Shown piece by piece: positions 54,321 through 62,849 of a stretch of 64,000 bases of DNA. Made by a program: the position numbers and the translations under genes. The notes under the pieces were generated by a model, which had not been told where the DNA came from, made no database searches, and saw nothing but the letters and a program-made list of their open reading frames with translations. Source of the DNA: Stutzerimonas kunmingensis (GTDB lineage Bacteria; Pseudomonadota; Gammaproteobacteria; Pseudomonadales; Pseudomonadaceae); NCBI RefSeq assembly GCF_021432085.1, contig NZ_CP090366.1, positions 1,674,001-1,738,000 on the forward strand, written 5' to 3'. How positions within the stretch are numbered: position 1 is the stretch's first letter; every line of letters begins with the position of its first letter.

Positions 54321-54899
54321 CAGATCCAGATTGATCTGCCCGCTGCCGACTTCCTTTCTCAGCGACTCTCCGTTGCCCTCCGCATAGCTCAGCTGCCCGT
54401 CGACCAGGCGGGCAGGGGCGGTGAACGGGTGGGCGGTCGGCGGCTTCTCGTCCTGGATATGAAGGACTTCGATGCCGCGTATCTTCAACACGTCCGAAAC
54501 CAGCGAACGATGGCAGCGCCACCAGAGCACCTCGGCGCACATCATTGCCGTGCGTCGCTGGGCCGCCATTTCCAGTAGGCGCTGCAGACCGCGGTTGAAT
54601 TCATCGCTGCGCAAATGATCGGCATAGCCGCGAAAGGAGCTGTTGCGCCAGGCCAGGCTTGGCGAATCCTTCAGAGGTCGCCGTCTGCCGCCCAGTTCCT
54701 CGATCCATTGATAGTGCAGCCCGTGCGCTTCCAGACCTTCGCGCAAGGCTGCCTCGCCGAACTGCGGCAATCGCCTTGAGCCGGGAAAGCGGCGGACGTC
54801 GGCGATGGCCTCGATCTGATGGTGGCGCAGTAGCTCGATCAGCTGCTCCAGCGAGCGCGTCGAGTGGCCGATGGTCCACACCGTGGCTGGCTGAACCAT
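54318..54899 (-). CDS. DUF488 family protein
   Basis: A 193-residue protein of the DUF488 family, typified by TIGHSTRSLEQLIELLRHHQIEAIADVRRFPGSRRLPQF near the N terminus. MMCAEVLWWRCHRSLVSDVL follows in the middle. The His and Cys/Trp pattern is shared by family members, whose biochemical function is unknown. It is separated by 3 bases from the DUF2945 gene, which lies upstream on the same strand, so they are probably cotranscribed. Confidence 0.9.
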   Translation of the reverse strand: MVQPATVWTIGHSTRSLEQLIELLRHHQIEAIADVRRFPGSRRLPQFGEAALREGLEAHGLHYQWIEELGGRRRPLKDSPSLAWRNSSFRGYADHLRSDEFNRGLQRLLEMAAQRRTAMMCAEVLWWRCHRSLVSDVLKIRGIEVLHIQDEKPPTAHPFTAPARLVDGQLSYAEGNGESLRKEVGSGQINLDL

Positions 54900-54902
54900 G
54901 CC

Positions 54903-55115
54903 TCAGCTCAGCTTCCTGAGTGCCGACTCTTTATGCATCGCCACATGGTCGGTCTTGTCGCTCTTGATCTCGTATTGCGGCGCGTCCGGACTGGCGCGCC
55001 GTGTGCGGCCCATGAATTCGGTGTCGGCGGTGTGCACTCGGGTGATGTGACCGCTGACCCGTCCTGCTTCCGAATTCCAGCTGACGTGATCACCCACTTT
55101 GTACTTCTGGCTCAT
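54903..55115 (-). CDS. DUF2945 TUDOR-like small protein
   Basis: A 70-residue protein of the DUF2945 family, which folds like a Tudor/SH3 barrel: MSQKYKVGDHVSWNSEAG, VSGHITRVHTADTEFMGRTRRAS and YEIKSDKTDHVAMHKESAL. It was called hypervirulence-associated in fungi, but its bacterial role is unknown. The start at MSQKYKVGD (55115) has GGAGG seven bases upstream (read on the minus strand). It probably shares a transcript with the DUF488 gene. Confidence 0.9.
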   Translation of the reverse strand: MSQKYKVGDHVSWNSEAGRVSGHITRVHTADTEFMGRTRRASPDAPQYEIKSDKTDHVAMHKESALRKLS

Positions 55116-55650
55116 GGTGCCTCCGTTTCGTAGTTCGGTAAGGCTTCCGACAGCCATCAGCCGACGAAGATCGGTTGTTTCCAGCACTTGGTTTTTTATC
55201 CGGCACGAAGGGCTGTTTCGCTTCTCCGTTATATACCGTTCGTCGGCAAGCTTCGATAGCGGTTAATCCCTCCAGCGACCACGAAAGTTCAAAAAGCCGA
55301 CGCTCATTTTGGCGCCAGGTAACCAACTAGGGCGGTTAAACGTAATATCAATTCGACAGCTATCGCCATATGAGTAATGGCAACTTAATGTTATTTGCGT
55401 GGTGTGGCGATTTTCTGGCGATCTATTACTGACAAAAAAATTTCCATTAATTTTTCGAACCTATTATAAAGCCGCCACGCAAGACGATTTGCCGGTTTGT
55501 TCAGGGGGTGGACGGCGGGAAATTTCTTGTTGAACGGTTCGTTTGTTGTGACACCGCGGCCCTCCTCAAGAGCAACGCCCCACGACTTATCGACCTCCCG
55601 TCACTTTTTAAAGGCTCGGCCTTTGAAGTAGTAAGTTCCGGAGAGACTCA
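55116..55650. other. Long AT-rich spacer upstream of the GH5 gene
   Basis: Some 535 bases with no convincing gene. The middle part is much richer in A and T than the genome around it, for example near 55330-55470. A candidate promoter is listed at 55441. A hairpin AAAGGC-TCG-GCCTTT near 55608, followed by GGAGAG before the GH5 start, lies in the long leader. No known riboswitch was recognised. Confidence 0.55.
55441..55469 (+). promoter_or_regulatory. Possible sigma-70 promoter of the GH5 gene
   Basis: TTTCCA and TTATAA are separated by 17 bases in the AT-rich spacer, about 180 bases before the GH5 start. The -35 match is weak, so this is a guess based on spacing and composition. Confidence 0.3.
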
Positions 55651-57723
55651 ATGTCCACCAACCTGTTTTCCGGTGCCCGCAAGGCACTCGTCGCTTCCAT
55701 CGCCGCCGCTGTTCTTCTGGGTGGCGTCACTGTTGTAACCACGCCTTATGCCGCTGCATCCACGGTTGCCGCTGTATCGGTTTCCGCCAAGATCAACGCA
55801 TTCACCAACACCGATTGGCTGAACGGTGTCTGGCGCACCGGCGCCGGCTTCTCGATCCCGGCTACCTCGGCAAACCGCACCGCGTTCGTGGCCGGCGTCT
55901 CGGTACGACTGGCAGACGGTCAGGTACGCAAGATCAGCCGCGCACAGATCGTCGGCAGCAACATGAGCATCTTCCTGGAAGGTGCAAAGCTGGACGGCAA
56001 CAAGGTTGGCGCACCGCAGGTGGTCACCATCGGTAGTACGGCCGTTACGGCGCCGATAACTTCCACCGCTCCGGTCACTGCACCGACTACCGTCGCTGCA
56101 CACTCGACCAGCATCAATGCATTCACCAATACCGATTGGCTTAATGGTGTATGGCGCAAGTCGCCGGGCTTCTCCATTCCAGCAAGTGCTGCCAACAAGG
56201 CTGCTTTCAAAGTTGGTGCGTCGGCAAAACTGGCAGATGGCCAGGTCCGCAAAGTTACCCAGGTGCAAGTTGTCGGCGCCAATATGAGCGTCTATCTCGA
56301 GGGTGCGGCAGTTAACGGAAGTGTCGTAGGCGCGCCGAACAAGTTGTCGCTGGCTACAACTTCGACTACCAGCCCGGCTCCGACTGCACCGACTACTTCG
56401 GTCATCGCCACCAGCAACCTGAACAACTACACCAATACCCATTGGCTCAACGGTATGTTCCGCACTGCTGCCGGCTTCTCGATCCAGGCAAGCAGCACCA
56501 ATGTGGCGGCATTCAAGGCTGGCGCTTTGGTGAAGCTCGCTGACGGCCAGACCCGCAAGGTGCTGCGCACTCAGCTGGTTGGCAGCAACATGAGCGTCTT
56601 TCTCGACGGCGCTGTGATCAATGGCACCACCCTGGGTTATCCGAAGACCATCTCGGTGGTCAGCACATCGACCAGCACTCCTTCGTCACCGGCTCTGACT
56701 ACTCCGCCGGTAGAAGCAGCACCGGCGCCTGCGCCTACCGCACCTGACACCACCAACGGCAAGCCGCTGCTGGTTGGCGTCAACCTGTCCGGCGCAGGCT
56801 TCGGCCCGTCGGTTGTTCCGGGCAAGCATGGCACCAACTACACCTACCCGGCCGAGTCGTACTACAAGAAGTACTCCGACCTGGGCATGCCGCTGGTTCG
56901 CCTGCCGTTCCTCTGGGAGCGAATCCAGCCCAAGCTGAACTCTCCGCTCAACGCTGAGGAGTTCGCCCGTCTGAAGCAGTCGCTGGACTTCGCGCAGAAG
57001 CACAACGTCAAGGTGATTCTCGACCTGCACAACTACTACCGTTACTACGGCAAGCTGATCGGCTCCAACGAAGTGCCTATCAGTTCCTTCGCTGCGGTGT
57101 GGAAGCAGATCGTGCAGCAGGTGGTCAACCATCCTGCCGTCGAAGGCTACGGCCTGATGAACGAGCCGCACTCCACCAACGGTCTCTGGCCGCAGGCTGC
57201 CCTGGCCGCCGCTCAGGCAATCCGCACCGTCGACTCCCAGCGCTGGATCTACGTAGCGGGCGATCGCTGGTCGAGCGCCTTCCACTGGCCGCACTACAAC
57301 ACCCAGCTGGTCACCAACCCGTGGATGCGTGATCCGAAGAACAACCTGGTTTATGAAGCGCACATGTACGTGGACAAGGATTTCTCGGGCAACTACTTCG
57401 ACAAGGCCGAGAAATTCGACCCGATGATTGGTGTCAATCGCGTCAAGCCCTTCGTCGACTGGCTCAAGCAGAACAAGCTGCGCGGCTATATCGGTGAGCA
57501 CGGCGTACCGGACTTCTCGCCCTCGGCCATCGTCGCTACCGACAACCTGCTGGCTTACCTGCGTCAGAACTGCATCCCGAGCACCTACTGGGCTGCCGGT
57601 CCCTGGTGGGGTGAGTACGCCATGTCGCTGGACGTGAGCAGTGGCAAGTACCGTCCGCAGCTGCCGGTTCTGCAGAAGCACGCCAAAGCCGCAAACAGCT
57701 GCACCAGCGTCGGTCCGCTGTAA
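55651..57723 (+). CDS. Secreted GH5 glycosidase with three N-terminal repeat modules
   Basis: A 690-residue secreted enzyme. A signal peptide (residues 1-36, cleavage near YAAA) is followed by three repeats of about 80 residues (48-127, 155-234, 257-336) joined by Ala/Thr/Ser/Pro linkers. The glycoside hydrolase family 5 catalytic domain (371-690) follows. Its acid/base is Glu505 (YGLMNEPH) and its nucleophile Glu616 (YIGEHG), with WAAGPWWG near the end. GH5 enzymes cut beta-glucans and other beta-linked polysaccharides. The repeats are not a module I recognise, and they may bind polysaccharide or the cell surface. An intrinsic terminator lies 20 bases after the stop. Confidence 0.92.
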   Translation: MSTNLFSGARKALVASIAAAVLLGGVTVVTTPYAAASTVAAVSVSAKINAFTNTDWLNGVWRTGAGFSIPATSANRTAFVAGVSVRLADGQVRKISRAQIVGSNMSIFLEGAKLDGNKVGAPQVVTIGSTAVTAPITSTAPVTAPTTVAAHSTSINAFTNTDWLNGVWRKSPGFSIPASAANKAAFKVGASAKLADGQVRKVTQVQVVGANMSVYLEGAAVNGSVVGAPNKLSLATTSTTSPAPTAPTTSVIATSNLNNYTNTHWLNGMFRTAAGFSIQASSTNVAAFKAGALVKLADGQTRKVLRTQLVGSNMSVFLDGAVINGTTLGYPKTISVVSTSTSTPSSPALTTPPVEAAPAPAPTAPDTTNGKPLLVGVNLSGAGFGPSVVPGKHGTNYTYPAESYYKKYSDLGMPLVRLPFLWERIQPKLNSPLNAEEFARLKQSLDFAQKHNVKVILDLHNYYRYYGKLIGSNEVPISSFAAVWKQIVQQVVNHPAVEGYGLMNEPHSTNGLWPQAALAAAQAIRTVDSQRWIYVAGDRWSSAFHWPHYNTQLVTNPWMRDPKNNLVYEAHMYVDKDFSGNYFDKAEKFDPMIGVNRVKPFVDWLKQNKLRGYIGEHGVPDFSPSAIVATDNLLAYLRQNCIPSTYWAAGPWWGEYAMSLDVSSGKYRPQLPVLQKHAKAANSCTSVGPL
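55792..56658 (+). repeat. Three tandem 80-codon repeats in the GH5 gene
   Basis: The units lie at 55792-56031, 56113-56352 and 56419-56658. Each translates as [IL]N.[FY]TNT.WLNG.[WF]R...GFSI.A...N..AF..G...[RK]LADGQ.RK.........G.NMS...[LE]... and ends G.P. The first two units are closest, and the third is more diverged. They are in-frame and linked by Ser/Thr/Pro-rich spacers, which is typical of secreted, surface-binding proteins. Confidence 0.9.
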
Positions 57724-57743
57724 CGACAAACGATCCAAACAAG

Positions 57744-57767
57744 AACGGGCCCCAAGGGCCCGTTTTT
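57744..57767 (+). terminator. Intrinsic terminator of the GH5 gene
   Basis: AACGGGCCC and GGGCCCGTT pair over a 3-base loop, followed by TTTT, 20 bases after the stop codon. Confidence 0.93.
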
Positions 57768-58170
57768 GCGTTCCGATACGGTATCGGCTGATTACAGCTC
57801 GTCGGCTCGCTGTGACGGGGTGATCGCCAACGAGCTGACCCGATGGTCACCATCGCTGCCATTCCCGCCGTTCCGCTTGTTCGCCCTTCGCATTCCCCCA
57901 AGCCAAGCCGCATGCCGGCTGCGTGACAATCACGGGCAGATCGCCACCAGATCTCGCTGTTTCACGTCCTCCCTTCCTGCCGTGCGGCATAGCCGAACTC
58001 GTTCCTCGAAGCCCCGTACCGCTTAGCCAGAAACACGGAACTCGAAAATTTGGGTCCGGTCACCATTTATGTGCGTACTGAAATCGCACAGCCGCGGAAC
58101 CCCGCACTGCTGTGCTTCACGGACCGTGGTCATCCGGCCAAACCCTATGACCCTATAAAAGGTGGACAAA
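57768..58170. other. Spacer before the membrane-protein trio
   Basis: About 400 bases with no convincing gene. It ends in AAAAGGTGG five bases before the ATG at 58171, a strong ribosome site. Stress-type promoters are plausible here but none was identified with confidence. Confidence 0.55.
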
Positions 58171-58953
58171 ATGACGACACCCGATGAAGAGATCACAGGT
58201 TACGGCGGCCAAGCCAGAACCGACGCCAACGCGCAGTCAACGAGCGCTCCCGCTCAGCCCACCGGCCAGACAGGCCAGGCAGGCACCACGCAGGCAAGCA
58301 GTTCCGCTTCCGCTCCGAGTGCCGAGGAACTCAAGGCGAAGGCGCGCGAGGCCGGCGAGCAGGTGAAGAACCAAGGCAAGGCTCAGCTGGACAGCTACCG
58401 CGGTACGGCCGCCGATGAGCTGGAAAAGGTTGCGCAGAGTGCCAAGGCAGCAGCGGCAGAACTTGAAAACCAGGATCGCACTGGCCTTTCCCATTACGTC
58501 TCCGACATGGCGCAGAGCATGGTCGACCTGGCCGACAACCTGCGCGGCAAGAGCGTCGATGAGCTGGTGGGCGAGGTGAACCGTCTGGCTCGCAACAATC
58601 CCGGCCTGTTCATTGCCGGCAGCGTTGCACTTGGCTTCGGCCTGACTCGTTTCGCCCGTGCTTCCAGCCATCGCGCTGAATCCACAACGCGTGAACCGAC
58701 GACCGATTACGGCCATTCCGACGCCAGTCGCCCGCATCCGACTTCGCCGCTCGGCGTGCCGGCAGACGTAACCGCCGAAACCCTGCCAAGCCAGTCCGAC
58801 CTGGACTCGCGCATTTCTAGTGGCACACCGAGCAATACCGTCGGCGGTGTGAGCAACGCTGGCATGGCGCCGAACACGGGCAGCACCAATGGCGTGGGCA
58901 GCAACGGCGTTGGCAGCACTGGCAAAGGCACGAACGGAGGGCTTAATCGATGA
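58171..58953 (+). CDS. Stress-type membrane-associated protein, first of trio
   Basis: A 260-residue protein. The N-terminal half is hydrophilic and helical, rich in Ala, Gln, Glu and Lys (AEELKAKAREAGEQVKNQGKAQLDSYRGTAADEL). One membrane segment follows (NPGLFIAGSVALGFGLTRFA, residues about 146-165), and the tail is rich in Gly, Asn, Ser and Thr (SNGVGSTGKGTNGGLNR). It resembles proteins called nutrient-deprivation-induced in other bacteria. The ATG at 58171 is preferred to the GTG three codons earlier for spacing to AAAAGGTGG. It overlaps the next gene by 4 bases. Confidence 0.78.
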   Translation: MTTPDEEITGYGGQARTDANAQSTSAPAQPTGQTGQAGTTQASSSASAPSAEELKAKAREAGEQVKNQGKAQLDSYRGTAADELEKVAQSAKAAAAELENQDRTGLSHYVSDMAQSMVDLADNLRGKSVDELVGEVNRLARNNPGLFIAGSVALGFGLTRFARASSHRAESTTREPTTDYGHSDASRPHPTSPLGVPADVTAETLPSQSDLDSRISSGTPSNTVGGVSNAGMAPNTGSTNGVGSNGVGSTGKGTNGGLNR

Positions 58954-59375
58954 ACGAACAACGCAACCTCAATACGCCTTACGAACCCGGCAACCCCGAG
59001 TACGATAATTCGGTCGGCGGTTTGCTACGGCAGCTGACCCGCGAAGTGCCGTCGCTGTTCACCAAGGAACTGGCGCTGGCCAAGGCCGAGCTGAACGAAT
59101 CGCTGCGTGCGACCAAGGCCGGTGCTGCCAGCGTCGCAACCGGCGGTGCGGTGCTCCTGGCCGGCTTCATCATCCTGCTGATGTCGGCGGTCTACTTCCT
59201 CAGCACCATGATGGAACCCTGGCTCGCCGCGTTGATCGTCGGCGTGGTCGTAGTGGTCATCGGCATGATCATGGTCTCGGTCGGTAAGAAGAAGTTCGAA
59301 GCCTCTTCGTTCAAACCCGACCGCACCATCCATTCGCTGCAGAAGGATAAAGAAGTCGTAAGGGGGCACGCATGA
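58950..59375 (+). CDS. Holin-X/DUF1469 family membrane protein, second of trio
   Basis: A 141-residue protein with an N-terminal amphipathic helix (LLRQLTREVPSLFTKELALAKAELNESLRAT) and two membrane segments (AGAASVATGGAVLLAGFIILLMSAVYFL and PWLAALIVGVVVVVIGMIMVSV). It belongs to the phage holin-like DUF1469/Holin-X group, which is mostly not phage-encoded. The same family is found as YqjE in E. coli. Overlaps of 4 bases with the genes on both sides show a translationally coupled operon. Confidence 0.86.
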   Translation: MNEQRNLNTPYEPGNPEYDNSVGGLLRQLTREVPSLFTKELALAKAELNESLRATKAGAASVATGGAVLLAGFIILLMSAVYFLSTMMEPWLAALIVGVVVVVIGMIMVSVGKKKFEASSFKPDRTIHSLQKDKEVVRGHA

Positions 59376-60130
59376 GCACGCATAACCAGGTAGACGTAGA
59401 AGCACAAAAGGACCCCGACACGCTGGAGCGCGAGATCGACCAGCAGCGCGCCGAAATCGGCAACATCGTCCACGCGCTGGAAAGCAAGCTCTCCCCGGGG
59501 CAGATGATCGATACCGCGCTCGGCTACGCCAAAGGCGGGGGTGGCGAGTTCCTGCATAACCTCACCGATACCGTTAAGGCCAATCCGGTCCCTACGCTGC
59601 TCACCTCCATCGGTCTGGTATGGCTGATGGCCGGGCAGAATCGCCGCCCGGATTACAGCGATAGCGCTTCGACCGGTCCGTCGATGACCGACAAGCTCGC
59701 CGCCAAGGCCTCTGGGCTCAAGCAGCAGGGCACCGGCATCAAGGAAAAGGCTGCGCAGATGAGCCATAGCGCCTCCAGCTCACTGGGCAATGCCCGTCAT
59801 CGCGTCGGTGACTCCAGCCGGCACGCCGCGGAAAGCCTGCGGCATACCGCAGACCGTGCGCGCGGCGGGTTCACTCAGCTGCTCAACGAGCAACCGCTGG
59901 CATTGGGCGCCATGGGCATAGCCCTCGGCGCGCTGCTGGCGGCCTCGGTCCCACCGACCCGTCGTGAAGACGAACTGATGGGCCAGAAGAGCGACGAGCT
60001 GACCGGCAAGATCAAGGACAAGGCCCGCGAGGGCTATGCGATGGCCAGCGCCGAAGGCGAGCAGTTGGCCGGCCAGGTCAAGCACGACCTCGAACGCGAC
60101 CACGGCCAGCCTGCGTCGCGGCCGCACTGA
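59372..60130 (+). CDS. DUF3618 membrane protein, third of trio
   Basis: A 252-residue protein. The N terminus carries the DUF3618 signature DPDTLEREIDQQRAEIGNIVHALESKLSPGQMIDTAL. Two hydrophobic stretches (NPVPTLLTSIGLVWLMAGQ and LGAMGIALGALLAASVPPTRRED) flank a charged central helix. The C-terminal part is acidic and basic in turn (DELTGKIKDKAREGYAMASAEGEQLAGQV). The family typically sits with DUF1469 proteins in stress-induced envelope clusters in soil bacteria. It is the last gene of the trio, and a tRNA gene follows. Confidence 0.86.
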   Translation: MSTHNQVDVEAQKDPDTLEREIDQQRAEIGNIVHALESKLSPGQMIDTALGYAKGGGGEFLHNLTDTVKANPVPTLLTSIGLVWLMAGQNRRPDYSDSASTGPSMTDKLAAKASGLKQQGTGIKEKAAQMSHSASSSLGNARHRVGDSSRHAAESLRHTADRARGGFTQLLNEQPLALGAMGIALGALLAASVPPTRREDELMGQKSDELTGKIKDKAREGYAMASAEGEQLAGQVKHDLERDHGQPASRPH

Positions 60131-60173
60131 TCGCCCGATGCGGATTGCAGTATCGAGGGCGATGGGCGCGGAC

Positions 60174-60202
60174 TTGAGTCCAACCGCAGAACCCCCGATA
60201 AT
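60174..60202 (+). promoter_or_regulatory. Sigma-70 promoter of tRNA-Thr
   Basis: TTGAGT and GATAAT are spaced by exactly 17 bases, and the -10 box ends 12 bases before the tRNA start. The GC-rich stretch CCGCGGCC after the -10 is the type of discriminator seen in growth-regulated stable-RNA promoters. Confidence 0.8.
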
Positions 60203-60214
60203 CCGCGGCCTGGC

Positions 60215-60290
60215 GCCGGTGTAGCTCAGTAGGTAGAGCAGCGCATTCGTAATGCGAAGGTCGCAGGTTCGACTCCTGTCTCCGGCACCA
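60215..60290 (+). tRNA. tRNA-Thr (anticodon CGT)
   Basis: A 76-base cloverleaf that includes the encoded CCA end. The acceptor arm is GCCGGTG/CTCCGGC with one mismatch, the D-arm is GCTC...GAGC, and the anticodon loop is TTCGTAA (anticodon CGT) with stem CGCA/TGCG. The T-arm is CAGG-TTCGACT-CCTG. The E. coli gene with the same anticodon, thrW, has the same loop and the same pattern. A terminator follows at once. Confidence 0.97.
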
Positions 60291-60299
60291 ATGAAAGCA

Positions 60300-60328
60300 A
60301 AGGGTTAGCTTCGGCTAGCCCTTTTTTG
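60300..60328 (+). terminator. Intrinsic terminator of tRNA-Thr
   Basis: AAGGGTTAGC and GCTAGCCCTT pair around a short TTCG loop (one G-T pair), followed by TTTTTT. Confidence 0.92.
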
Positions 60329-60789
60329 TTTGTGGTGGTTTTGCCGAACCATCCCCTCGTGGTCAACCTCAAGCTGCATTACCTCCTTTCTCGTCCCGCG
60401 AGCTTTCAATCAAGGAAGGACTGCGTCGTTGTATAAGGCGTGCTCCCAAATTCCTTCTCGCCAGGCCGGCTAACCCCCGTGGATCTGGACCTGCTCGGCT
60501 GTCAGCGGAGTTGTGTCCGACAGTCGGCAGTACATTGACGCTAATTTATTGACTTTGGTCAGGGTTATGCGCCTGTGCACCAGAAAGAATGCGTGCCAGT
60601 TCAAGACGGTCGCTGATAAGCGCTGAAAGGCCGGTCGTCCTGCGACGTGCTACAGCATCCGACGCTACCGCTCGACCGACCAACAAGCCGATAAATCGCT
60701 TCCTCGCGCGTGCCGGACGGTACGCGGTGGTTGCACGCACCCTACCTTCTGCCATTGGTAACTCCATGACCTGGAGCACTGAGGTACAC
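60329..60789. other. Spacer between tRNA-Thr and the chemoreceptor gene
   Basis: About 460 bases without a convincing gene. An in-frame open stretch reaches back to 60589 but has no ribosome site or protein-like sequence. A GCCGATAA octamer in it is listed separately. No duplicated tRNA end or integrase was seen, so nothing marks an integrated element. Confidence 0.55.
60687..60694 (+). promoter_or_regulatory. FliA-type -10 element upstream of the chemoreceptor
   Basis: GCCGATAA is an exact match to the -10 of flagellar sigma factor FliA (sigma-28). At the usual distance upstream no good TAAA -35 is present, so the promoter is only partly supported. Many chemoreceptor genes are FliA-dependent. 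Confidence 0.4.
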
Positions 60790-62751
60790 ATGCTTAGAAA
60801 CATTCCCTTGAGCGCGAAGCTTCTTTTGATCCTCGCGTGTCCTATGCTCGGTTTTCTGTGGCTGGCTAGCCTGTATGTCGCTGACAGCTACGCCACCCTG
60901 AGACAAATGGAGCGCACCGTCGAGGCCAGCGTGGCCGCGCAGAACGTAAGCCGGCTGATCACCGCATTGCAGCGTGAGCGTGGTGCGAGCGGCGTCTATC
61001 TGGGGAGCCAGGGACGTACCATGGCCCGGCGCCTGCCGGGGATGCGGCAAGCGACTGACGAAGCGTTGAGTGCCATGCAGGCGCTTGCCAAACAGGAAGG
61101 CTCGCAGATCGGGGGCGTCTTGGCCTCGCTCGATGAGCTTCAGGCAACACGTTCGCAAATCGACTCGTTCGTAATCAACAGCATCGACTCCGGTTCTCGC
61201 TTTACTGGCTACATCAAGGCGTTGATCGGCTTTACCCACGAGGTAGAGCGCAGCGTGCAGGACGTCACGCTTGCACGAGCGCTAGGCGGGCTCAATCAGT
61301 TCGTTGAGATGAAGGAGCGGGCCGGTCGCGAGCGGGCGTTGTTGGGCGTGGTGTTCGGTCAGGATCGGTTCGACGCGGCGCTGCTTGCCTCCTTCAGCCG
61401 AAACCTGGGTGAATTCTCAGCCTATATGGACGGCTTCCGTCGTGCGGCCTCGGAGCACTTCATCCGTTTGCTCGACGAAAAACTGCAGCAGCCGAGCGCC
61501 GTTGAAGTCGCACGTCTGCAACGTCTGGCCTTCGAGGTGCCGATCGGGCAGAGCCTGGGTATCGACAGCGAGCGCTGGTTCGATACGGCGACCAGCCGGA
61601 TCGACCTGATGGGTGAGCTGGAGCAGGCCTTGTCGCAGGATGTGGGCACGCTGGCCGCCCGGGCTCGCGATGAGGCGCGCAACGCGCTTTGGCTGACGCT
61701 CGCCGCGGTGATCATTGCGCTGCTGGTAGTGACTGGCCTTTCCTTCCTGATCATTCGCAACATCAAACTGGCGGTGCAGGATGTGAATCATGCGCTGTTG
61801 TCGCTTTCCGCTCGAGATCTGACCGCAACGGCGCACTACGAAGGCCGGGACGAGTTCGGCGAAATCTCGCGCAACCTCAATCTCATGGCCGTCGAGCTCA
61901 AGCAGGTCGTCGGCGAGATCAGTAACGCCACCGCGCAGGTGGCCACGGCGGCGGAGGAGTCCTCCGCGGTGACCGTGCAGACAAGCCAGAGCATCGATCG
62001 CCAGCGGCAGGGAACCGAGCTGGTGGTTACCGCGATAAACGAGATGAGCGCGACCGTACGTGACGTTGCGAGAAGCACCAGCGATGCCGCCGAACTCTCG
62101 CAGCAGCTCAACGCCAACACTGCGCAAGGCCGGGCCGAAGTCGAGAGCACCATCGAGCTCATTCGCCAGCTGTCGAGTCAGGCCGATCAGACCGCAAGCA
62201 TCATTGCGGACCTCAAGCGTGAGAGTGGTTCGATCTCGTCCGTGCTGGATGTGATCCGCGGCATTGCCGATCAGACCAATCTGCTCGCACTGAACGCGGC
62301 TATCGAGGCGGCACGAGCAGGGGAGCATGGCCGCGGCTTCGCTGTCGTTGCGTCCGAGGTGCGTACGCTTGCCCAGAAGACGCAGGAATCCACCGGCAGC
62401 ATTCAGGACATGATTGCCAATCTCCAGGGCGGGGCTGACCGGGCTGCGCGCTCGATGCAGGAGACGCTCGCCAAGGCTCAGACCGGCTCGAGCAACATCG
62501 GCCGTGCCGGGGAGTTGCTGGCGGAGATTGCCGACGGCGTTTCTGCAATCAGTGATCGCAATCTGCAGATTGCCACGGCGGCGGAGGAGCAGAGCGCGGT
62601 GGCCGAAGACATCAATCGCAACGTCGTCGAGATCAACGATGTCGCGATTCAGGTGAGCGCCGGTGCGGAGCAGACGGCGATGACCAGTCTGGAGCTTGCG
62701 CGCCTGGCCGAGCAGCAACAGCAGCTCGTTGGTCGGTTCAAGGTCGCTTGA
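60790..62751 (+). CDS. Methyl-accepting chemotaxis protein with NIT sensor
   Basis: A 653-residue chemoreceptor. TM1 is at residues about 8-28 ([20 protein letters not shown]). The periplasmic NIT (nitrate/nitrite sensing) domain is at about 40-290, with [25 protein letters not shown]2 is at about 300-325 ([19 protein letters not shown]), then a HAMP domain and the cytoplasmic signalling tip [20 protein letters not shown]. The ATG at 60790 is preceded by GAGG and gives a proper N terminus. The frame upstream of it is not coding. NIT receptors are expected to sense nitrate or nitrite, which fits a denitrifier. No C-terminal pentapeptide for CheR is present. Confidence 0.93.
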   Translation: MLRNIPLSAKLLLILACPMLGFLWLASLYVADSYATLRQMERTVEASVAAQNVSRLITALQRERGASGVYLGSQGRTMARRLPGMRQATDEALSAMQALAKQEGSQIGGVLASLDELQATRSQIDSFVINSIDSGSRFTGYIKALIGFTHEVERSVQDVTLARALGGLNQFVEMKERAGRERALLGVVFGQDRFDAALLASFSRNLGEFSAYMDGFRRAASEHFIRLLDEKLQQPSAVEVARLQRLAFEVPIGQSLGIDSERWFDTATSRIDLMGELEQALSQDVGTLAARARDEARNALWLTLAAVIIALLVVTGLSFLIIRNIKLAVQDVNHALLSLSARDLTATAHYEGRDEFGEISRNLNLMAVELKQVVGEISNATAQVATAAEESSAVTVQTSQSIDRQRQGTELVVTAINEMSATVRDVARSTSDAAELSQQLNANTAQGRAEVESTIELIRQLSSQADQTASIIADLKRESGSISSVLDVIRGIADQTNLLALNAAIEAARAGEHGRGFAVVASEVRTLAQKTQESTGSIQDMIANLQGGADRAARSMQETLAKAQTGSSNIGRAGELLAEIADGVSAISDRNLQIATAAEEQSAVAEDINRNVVEINDVAIQVSAGAEQTAMTSLELARLAEQQQQLVGRFKVA

Positions 62752-62817
62752 CGCGTGCGCCTGCTGAGTTGAATCCGTAAGCCCCGGCCGCAGTTGGCCG
62801 AGGTAGGGGGAGCCGAG

Positions 62818-62847
62818 GGGCGCAGCCATACAGGCTGCGCCCTTCTT
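62818..62847 (+). terminator. Intrinsic terminator of the chemoreceptor gene
   Basis: GGGCGCAGCC and GGCTGCGCCC form a 10-base stem with a 5-base loop, followed by TTCTT. It lies between the convergent chemoreceptor and TonB-receptor genes and serves the plus strand best. Confidence 0.82.
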
Positions 62848-62849
62848 CG

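Noticed and set aside
58950..59375. Phage origin suggested by the holin-like protein
   Set aside because: The Holin-X/DUF1469 family is widespread in bacterial chromosomes and no phage structural, lysis or integrase gene is near. The neighbours are stress-type membrane proteins.
60215..60789. Integrated element at the tRNA-Thr gene
   Set aside because: tRNA genes are common integration sites, but there is no integrase, no repeated tRNA 3' end and no change in composition in the spacer.
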